Source: JADGQA01 sp964579855 (GTDB lineage Bacteria; Bacteroidota; Ignavibacteria; UBA10030). From it: a DNA stretch of 10,752 nt. The stretch lies in NCBI GenBank assembly GCA_964579855.1, contig CAZOIM010000143.1:1-10752 (forward strand), read 5' to 3'. Positions 6,373 to 10,752 of this stretch are shown here, one piece after another. Under the pieces are notes generated by a model that was not told the origin of the DNA, did not search any database, and saw only the letters and a program-made list of their open reading frames with translations. The position numbers were made by a program, and so were the translations under genes. Numbering within the stretch: the first letter of the stretch is position 1; every line of letters starts with the position of its first letter.

Positions 6373-7158
6373 GTGAATAGGCTCTTTACGACGACCAAAT
6401 TGCAGCGACCAATTCTCCTCATTCTGATATTTGTTCTCATTTGTTCGTGTCGAAAGGAATCCAGCCCCACCGGTAACACAGGCCCAGTTGCGTCGCGAAA
6501 CACCCATGCGCTTCGTTTTCTCGGGACAAACGGATACGTGGATATCCCCCGGCCTCCGATGTTACAACCTGTACAGTTCACAGTGGAGCTTTGGGTATAT
6601 TTCGACTCGGCGTATTCCGTGTACATGCCACTCCTCGGTACAGCGGTCAATGAACGCAACGGGGCCGACGGCTATAGTGTCAAGATCGAATCAGGATATT
6701 TCTATCTGCGTGCCGCAATTGATTCAGCCAACGCTGCAGCCTATTGGGTTGTTTATACTCCCGCTGTCAAGCAGTGGATCCATCTGGCTGGAACATTCGA
6801 TGGCATCACGGCGAGACTGTTCATTAACGGGTTCGAAGTCGCTCACTGGCAGTCTGCCGGTGCGGTGTGGTATGGGACTTCCGAATTATGGCTCGGAGTA
6901 GGCTACCACTCGAATTTCGGTGGATATTCGTTCTTCCACGGGATGCTTGATGAGGTTCGCATATGGGATCGAGCCCTTGATTCAACTCAGATCAGAAATC
7001 GAATGAAGACGGTTGTCACTGAATATGAAGAAGGCCTCGTAGGGTATTGGAATTTTGATGATACCACACAAAGTGACATCGCGATAGATGAGTCCAAGTT
7101 CAGCAATCATGGTTTGATCTGGGGTGATACGTACCGCGTCACCACAACACCATTTTGA
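6373..7158 (+). CDS. Lipoprotein with a LamG (concanavalin A-like) domain
   Basis: From the GTG at 6373 this is a 261-residue lipoprotein precursor. A short N-terminus (NRLFTTTKLQR) leads into LLILIFVLICSC, with C26 as the lipidated residue of the lipobox. A Ser/Thr/Gly linker follows, then one LamG/laminin-G-3 domain (about 46-206): ALRFLGTNGYVDI, VELWVYF, WIHLAGTFDG, ARLFINGFEV, and FFHGMLDEVRIWDRAL. The tail GLVGYWNFDD (221-230) is the usual stretch after such a domain. LamG domains bind carbohydrate or protein ligands, so a cell-surface binding or structural role is likely; the ligand is unknown. The frame stays open to an ATG at 6196. I prefer the GTG because it places the signal peptide at the N-terminus and a TATAAT box lies between the two starts. 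No ribosome binding site has ideal spacing (AGGA at 6353-6356 is 16 bases away). Confidence 0.8.
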   Translation: MNRLFTTTKLQRPILLILIFVLICSCRKESSPTGNTGPVASRNTHALRFLGTNGYVDIPRPPMLQPVQFTVELWVYFDSAYSVYMPLLGTAVNERNGADGYSVKIESGYFYLRAAIDSANAAAYWVVYTPAVKQWIHLAGTFDGITARLFINGFEVAHWQSAGAVWYGTSELWLGVGYHSNFGGYSFFHGMLDEVRIWDRALDSTQIRNRMKTVVTEYEEGLVGYWNFDDTTQSDIAIDESKFSNHGLIWGDTYRVTTTPF

Positions 7159-7178
7159 ATTAGGTAATCAATTACGCC

Positions 7179-7385
7179 CGCCTAACAAGTCGCTCTGCTG
7201 GAGGCCTGTAAACGACTCACGCAAAGCGTGATACTTATTGCATGGAACAGAAAAGTCTTGCTCCCAAATGACGATTTCCGTTCTTACTCAAAGGGCGGTC
7301 TGCCTCAGCTCCCGAAAGAAGAATTGGGATCATCAATTCGACAGACGATTTAGCTCGAAAACGCTTAATCGAGTCGAATTGGGAT
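7179..7385 (+). repeat. Intergenic repeat element, copy A
   Basis: This non-coding element fills the spacer after the LamG gene and is homologous to 8322-8501. By hand, its first 71 bases match copy B at 53 positions without gaps, including identical GGCCTGTAAACGA (7203-7215). CAGCTCCCG (7306-7314) is also shared. It begins CGCCTAACAAGTCGC and contains a mini-hairpin CACGC/GCGTG (7218-7230). It ends in a long hairpin: CAATTCGAC (7334-7342) pairs with GTCGAATTG (7373-7381), with an inner stem at 7346-7371. A 10-base direct repeat GAATTGGGAT (7321-7330 and 7376-7385) flanks the 5' side and overlaps the 3' arm. Neither strand codes consistently between copies. It could be an attC-like site, a structured RNA or a dispersed repeat family. 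Confidence 0.8.
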
Positions 7386-7404
7386 TTGCTCCGGTCGTTA
7401 ACCA

Positions 7405-8316
7405 ATGGCATTACTTATGAAATCAATACCGATAATCGTTTTTGTGCTCCTGTCTGTAAACTCGCAAGCCCAAGACACGAGCAATGATTTTTTCCCGCTG
7501 TCAGTTGGAAACCGTTGGTCATACTTATATCACAATCGGGATTGGGTGGTACCCGGCGATTTTATTACATATAATGATGGCTTGGCGATTTATACGATAG
7601 TATCCAAGAGTCTAACGGCTGACTCAGTGATTTGGCGTTTTCAAGAGGTCAGAACTCTCACTTGCAGGTCTGGCATCGCTGGCTTTCCACCTTCTTCCTG
7701 GACTTCCAACCCAGTGAACGATAGTACAAGTTTTGAACTCGTCGAATACTTAGGCGGCAATCACAGATTGACCATTCCGTCGACATCCGTAGATCCGTTT
7801 GTTTTCCTGGCCCAACCCATTTCCGACAGTCTGGAATTCTCACGCTATCAATCGAGCGCATTACAGGATACTTTGACTATGTCACAACGCAATATCCTGG
7901 GGGGGATAAGTGCAAGCGTGGTCAACAAAAACGGGCCCGTGCAAGTGTTGTACGACCTCTCTAAACCTACGGAGCATTTCTTCCACATTGCTGATACTCT
8001 GTTCGATGTGCATCTAACGTCCGTGTTGGGCAATGAATCTCAGCCCATTGTACAAGACTTTGTTCTTCGCCAAAATTTTCCTAATCCATTTAATCCTACC
8101 ACAGAGATAATGGTTTCAACGACTGGGAAATCCGACATCACAATAAATGTTTACGATATTCTCGGCCGCTTTGTAGAGACTATTTTTAGCGGTTCATTGT
8201 CTGCGGGAAACCACTCTATCCCTTGGGATGCTGCCGGCTTGTCGAGTGGAACATATTTGTGCGTTGCCAATAACACCAAATCAGTCAAAAGTATTAAGCT
8301 CGTACTATTGAAATAA
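7405..8316 (+). CDS. Secreted protein with C-terminal T9SS type A sorting domain
   Basis: This 303-residue protein has a signal peptide (about residues 5-23, ending SQAQ). An unassigned region beginning FFPLSVGNRWSY follows, an opening often seen in secreted proteins of this lineage. Residues 219-303 form a T9SS type A sorting domain: FVLRQNFPNPFNPTTEI, then INVYDILGRFVE, SAGNHSIPWDAAGLSSGTYL, and the closing lysine-rich strand SIKLVLLK. Such domains send proteins through the type IX secretion system to the cell surface or medium and are removed on export. The function of the central region is unknown; no enzyme motif is visible. There is no ribosome binding site before the ATG at 7405 or the alternative in-frame ATG at 7417, which gives a neater signal peptide. 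Copies A and B of a non-coding repeat flank the gene. Confidence 0.88.
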   Translation: MALLMKSIPIIVFVLLSVNSQAQDTSNDFFPLSVGNRWSYLYHNRDWVVPGDFITYNDGLAIYTIVSKSLTADSVIWRFQEVRTLTCRSGIAGFPPSSWTSNPVNDSTSFELVEYLGGNHRLTIPSTSVDPFVFLAQPISDSLEFSRYQSSALQDTLTMSQRNILGGISASVVNKNGPVQVLYDLSKPTEHFFHIADTLFDVHLTSVLGNESQPIVQDFVLRQNFPNPFNPTTEIMVSTTGKSDITINVYDILGRFVETIFSGSLSAGNHSIPWDAAGLSSGTYLCVANNTKSVKSIKLVLLK

Positions 8317-8321
8317 GCCGT

Positions 8322-8501
8322 CGACTAACCAGTCACCCATCCGGTGGCCTGTAAACGAATGACGCGAAGCGAGCGGCTTTTTGGATGGAATATAGTATTT
8401 CCGCAAGCAAAGGCTGATTTTCGTGCTTAATCAACGGAAAGTGTGTCGCAGCTCCCGCCAAAGAAAAGCGCGATCCTCGATTCGACCGAAGTCGAATCGA
8501 G
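8322..8501 (+). repeat. Intergenic repeat element, copy B
   Basis: This is the second copy of the element at 7179, starting six bases after the T9SS gene's stop codon. It opens CGACTAACCAGTC and shares GGCCTGTAAACGA (8346-8358) and CAGCTCCCG (8449-8457) with copy A. From element start to the ATTCGAC motif the length is nearly the same (164 bases in A, 165 in B). It ends in a perfect 11-base-pair hairpin: CTCGATTCGAC (8476-8486), loop CGAA, GTCGAATCGAG (8491-8501). The outer stem sequence differs from copy A while pairing is kept. No T-run follows, so it is not a standard intrinsic terminator. Confidence 0.8.
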
Positions 8502-8547
8502 ACTTGGTTCTCGTCCATGGGGCAGTCATCAAACACATAAATAGAAT

Positions 8548-8554
8548 GGAGGGG
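8548..8554 (+). promoter_or_regulatory. Ribosome binding site GGAGGGG
   Basis: This strong purine-rich Shine-Dalgarno site ends five bases before the ATG at 8560. It contrasts with the preceding T9SS gene, which has none. Confidence 0.75.
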
Positions 8555-8559
8555 TAATT

Positions 8560-9678
8560 ATGCAAAAAGTACTCTTGATAGCCCTGATTGCATTCAGTTG
8601 TTCACTGACCGCATTATCTCAGACGCAACCGGATACGAATAAGGAGGCATCCAGAGCATATCTGGAAGCCGATAGAAGCTTGAACGAGGTCTATCAGAAA
8701 ATACTTGAGAAGAATCGCGCGAAAGGGAAATTTCTCAAGAATCTCAGAAACGTTCAGAGGGCGTGGATAAATTATCGAGATGCAGAATTTACTTTGAAAT
8801 ATCCAGAAACGGTTATTCATGACCATGGAACCAAAATTACAGATTCTCAGGCCGCATACCTTACAAAGCTGACCGAAGAAAGGACGAAAATACTCCAGGA
8901 ATTGTTGAACCGGCATTCAGGCGGAACGATAACCTATGCCAATGGCTACACAATACACACGTTTACCGTGAGCGGAACTTTTTCTTGTCTTGAAAGTGGT
9001 CTTGTGGAAGTTCTCGTTGTAGCTGGTGGCGGAGGCGGTGGAGGAACAATCAGAGGTGGTGGCGGTGGTGGTGGAGTAATTTACAACGCTTCCTATTTTA
9101 CTTCCGGCGACATAGCTGTAACTGTAGGCGCTGGTGGTCTTGCCGGGACAGCGGGAGAAACCAGTGGTTTTCATGGCGAGAACTCGTCATTTGGGTCGTT
9201 AACTGCTATTGGTGGAGGAAGTGGGGATGCGGGATCCGGTGGAAGTGGAGGAGGTGCCAATCGTGGTCAAACAGTCGGCGGGGCTGGAACCGTTGGCCAA
9301 GGTAATGAAGGCGGTGGAGGTTTAGCTGTTGACAACACTTGTGGCGGTGGCGGGGGAGCTGGCGCAGCCGGTGGTCCAGGAAATTTGTTAGCAGGTGGCG
9401 ATGGTGGTAACGGATTATGTTTTTCTATCAGTGGTTCAAGTGTTTACTATGCAGGTGGTGGCGGCGGTGGTGCACGTGTTGGCGACGGAAGGACTGCCGG
9501 CACAGGCGGCATTGGTGGCGGTGGGAACGGGGGCGTGATTACTAATGGCACAAGTGGAGTAACTAATTCTGGCGGTGGCGGAGGAGCAGGAGGATTCGGT
9601 GGAGGAGGATTCGAGGGGTATCGGTCAGGAGGAAATGGTGGCTCAGGAATAGTTATTGTGCGTTATCCAGTAAAATGA
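8560..9678 (+). CDS. Secreted fusion of LprI-like (DUF1311) domain and glycine-rich domain
   Basis: This 372-residue protein has a signal peptide (about residues 1-20, SLTALSQ). Residues about 33-118 are helical and match the LprI/DUF1311 type: ADRSLNEVYQKIL, then LRNVQRAWINYRDAEF, ending in LTEERTKILQELL. That family is named for a lysozyme-inhibitor lipoprotein. Members usually have cysteines near the start and after YRDA; here F77 stands at the second site and no disulfide is possible, so inhibition is uncertain. From about residue 121 a long glycine-rich domain begins with GGTITYANGYTIHTFTVSGTF and ends GGSGIVIVRYPVK. Runs of glycine alternate with short strands (VEVLVVAGG, IAVTVGAGG). 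This layout matches the Gly-rich domain seen in phage tail proteins and in surface proteins of environmental bacteria, expected to form a polyglycine-helix bundle. Surface binding is likely; the target is unknown. Confidence 0.85.
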   Translation: MQKVLLIALIAFSCSLTALSQTQPDTNKEASRAYLEADRSLNEVYQKILEKNRAKGKFLKNLRNVQRAWINYRDAEFTLKYPETVIHDHGTKITDSQAAYLTKLTEERTKILQELLNRHSGGTITYANGYTIHTFTVSGTFSCLESGLVEVLVVAGGGGGGGTIRGGGGGGGVIYNASYFTSGDIAVTVGAGGLAGTAGETSGFHGENSSFGSLTAIGGGSGDAGSGGSGGGANRGQTVGGAGTVGQGNEGGGGLAVDNTCGGGGGAGAAGGPGNLLAGGDGGNGLCFSISGSSVYYAGGGGGGARVGDGRTAGTGGIGGGGNGGVITNGTSGVTNSGGGGGAGGFGGGGFEGYRSGGNGGSGIVIVRYPVK

Positions 9679-9788
9679 AATTCCAAAAGATCGACAGGCA
9701 ATATCGTAGCACTTACAGCAGCCATGAGGACTTTAAAAGTTATCGATAGGGGTACACAAGATTATCTTTCATCAGAAAACTAAGGACT

Positions 9789-9795
9789 AAGGAGG
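9789..9795 (+). promoter_or_regulatory. Ribosome binding site AAGGAGG deciding a GTG start
   Basis: AAGGAGG ends seven bases before the GTG at 9803. The in-frame codon at 9788-9790 is TAA, so no longer start exists. A tandem 7-base repeat (ACTAAGG twice, 9779-9792) overlaps the site. Confidence 0.8.
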
Positions 9796-9802
9796 TTCAC
9801 TC

Positions 9803-10752
9803 GTGCTCGCTGCTCTCGCGTTTGTTGCTGTCGTCATCATCCTGAGGTTTTTTCTTCCAGCAGGAACTCCTCCCATCCGCGTGAAGGGAAAAAGCGATCC
9901 ATCGAAAACGATCGCTGTTCTCGAAAAAATCACTCTCGGTGGAAGTGATCAGTGGATTCTGGAACGATCGGAGAACACCGACAATCCGATCATTCTATTC
10001 CTGCACGGCGGACCAGGAACATCCCAACTTACATCAAACAGGCGGGATACTAAAGACCTTGAGAAATCGTTCATCGTTGTAAACTGGGATCAACGAGGGG
10101 CGGGAAAGTCGTACAGCGCAATCCGCGATGCTGACAAAATGAACATTGACCAATTTGTCGAGGACACCCGGGAGCTCGCACAATTCTTGTTGAAGAAATT
10201 CGACAAGCAGCGGATTGTTCTCGTTGGACACTCGTGGGGGACCGTTATCGGCGCTCTGACCGTATCACGATATTCGAATCTCTTCTCTTGCTATATCGGC
10301 ATTGGACAAGTTGCCAATATGGAAGATGGGGAGCGTGCATCGTACCGATGGACGCTCAAGCAGGCCAGAGATAGTAATGACAAGAAGGCAATCGCGACCC
10401 TCGAGAGCATAGGTCTTCCACCATACCAGGGGGATTGGCAAAAGAAAACCATAACCGAACGCAAATTGGTGGCACGTTTTGGCGGTGAGTACCACGCGAG
10501 CAGGATCGGGGCGTTTGGCGTGGTCATCCGAAGCGTACTGTTTTCACGTGAATATGGATTCATCGATCGAATCAATGTCTTCAAAGGCCTCCTGGGTTCT
10601 ATGAAAATACTCTGGCCACAATTGCTCAAGGTTAATTTGTTCAAAAGCCTGCCAGAATTCAAAATCCCGGTATATTTCGTCGAGGGAAGGTTTGATCACG
10701 AGGTACCTTCGGAAATCGCGGAACGGTATTTTGATGTGATCAAAGCCCCATC
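9803..10752 (+). CDS. Alpha/beta hydrolase, proline iminopeptidase-like, cut by window edge
   Basis: From the GTG the frame stays open to the window end, giving 316 residues without a stop. An N-terminal hydrophobic segment (about 2-20, LAALAFVAVVIILRFFL) is a signal anchor, unusual for the mostly cytoplasmic prolyl iminopeptidases. The hydrolase fold follows: FLHGGPG (oxyanion loop, 68-72), NWDQRGAGKS (DQRG from residue 96), and VGHSWGT with nucleophile S144. The acid is probably D298 in EGRFDHEVP; the catalytic histidine would lie beyond the window. HGGPG together with DQRGAGKS is typical of the proline iminopeptidase (S33) branch and of related uncharacterised hydrolases, so the substrate may be a peptide or a small ester. 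The cap region (about 165-270) shows no recognised motif. It lies 124 bases after the glycine-rich protein gene, with its own strong ribosome binding site. Confidence 0.88.
   Translation, partial: MLAALAFVAVVIILRFFLPAGTPPIRVKGKSDPSKTIAVLEKITLGGSDQWILERSENTDNPIILFLHGGPGTSQLTSNRRDTKDLEKSFIVVNWDQRGAGKSYSAIRDADKMNIDQFVEDTRELAQFLLKKFDKQRIVLVGHSWGTVIGALTVSRYSNLFSCYIGIGQVANMEDGERASYRWTLKQARDSNDKKAIATLESIGLPPYQGDWQKKTITERKLVARFGGEYHASRIGAFGVVIRSVLFSREYGFIDRINVFKGLLGSMKILWPQLLKVNLFKSLPEFKIPVYFVEGRFDHEVPSEIAERYFDVIKAP

Noticed and set aside
7179..7403. Firm annotation of copy A as an integron attC site
   Set aside because: The span between the core-like motifs (about 220 bases) is too long, the 3' core GTTAACC is imperfect, and no long complementary L arms were found; kept only as a hypothesis.
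8333..8536. 67-residue minus-strand frame within repeat copy B
   Set aside because: The corresponding frame in copy A is broken by stops, so the repeat is not protein-coding.
9021..9660. Prophage tail gene or CRISPR-like array suggested by the GGTGG-rich repeats
   Set aside because: The repeats are irregular glycine codons within one open frame with a bacterial signal peptide; no phage genes are nearby and there are no spacers.

Overview
The window looks like a scaffold fragment from a bacterium of the Fibrobacteres-Chlorobi-Bacteroidetes group. It is most like an Ignavibacteria/Chlorobi-type lineage. The main clue is a secreted protein (7405-8316) ending in a type IX secretion (T9SS) sorting domain of the 'QNFPNPFNPTT' form, common in those lineages. 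Mixed start signals (some strong Shine-Dalgarno sites, some genes with none) and several secreted proteins of unknown role fit that. A run of exactly 100 Ns (2269-2368) is an assembly gap. Genes run off both window edges.

Layout. (1) 1-1454, minus strand: a BadF/BadG-type N-acetylglucosamine-kinase-like protein, followed 50 bases downstream by the first 142 residues of a GT2-like glycosyltransferase, probably one sugar-related transcription unit. (2) 1632-5172, plus strand: an exported TlpA/ResA-type thioredoxin, the assembly gap, a DsbD-type transmembrane thiol reductase lacking its first residues, then a secreted protein built from two tandem Cys/His-containing domains, closed by a clear intrinsic terminator. 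The first two belong together: DsbD carries electrons from the cytoplasm across the membrane, and TlpA/ResA proteins use them to reduce disulfides, classically in cytochrome c maturation. (3) 5376-5963: two small genes of unknown function, one a two-helix membrane protein and one a soluble protein with an HCTC motif; their start regions look alike. (4) 6373-9678: three exported proteins in a row: a LamG-domain lipoprotein, the T9SS-sorted protein, and an LprI-like domain fused to a long glycine-rich domain. (5) 9803 to the end: an alpha/beta hydrolase of the proline-iminopeptidase type with an N-terminal membrane segment, cut by the window edge.

The least expected structure is in region 4. 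The spacers on both sides of the T9SS gene (7179-7385 and 8322-8501) are diverged copies of one non-coding element. Each starts with a CTAAC motif, shares a 13-base identical core, and ends in a long hairpin closed by ATTCGAC/GTCGAAT. The T9SS gene sits tightly between them, with its start one base after GTTAACC and no ribosome binding site. That resembles an integron-type gene cassette. The elements are longer than typical attC sites and lack clean core sites, so this is a hypothesis and not an annotation.
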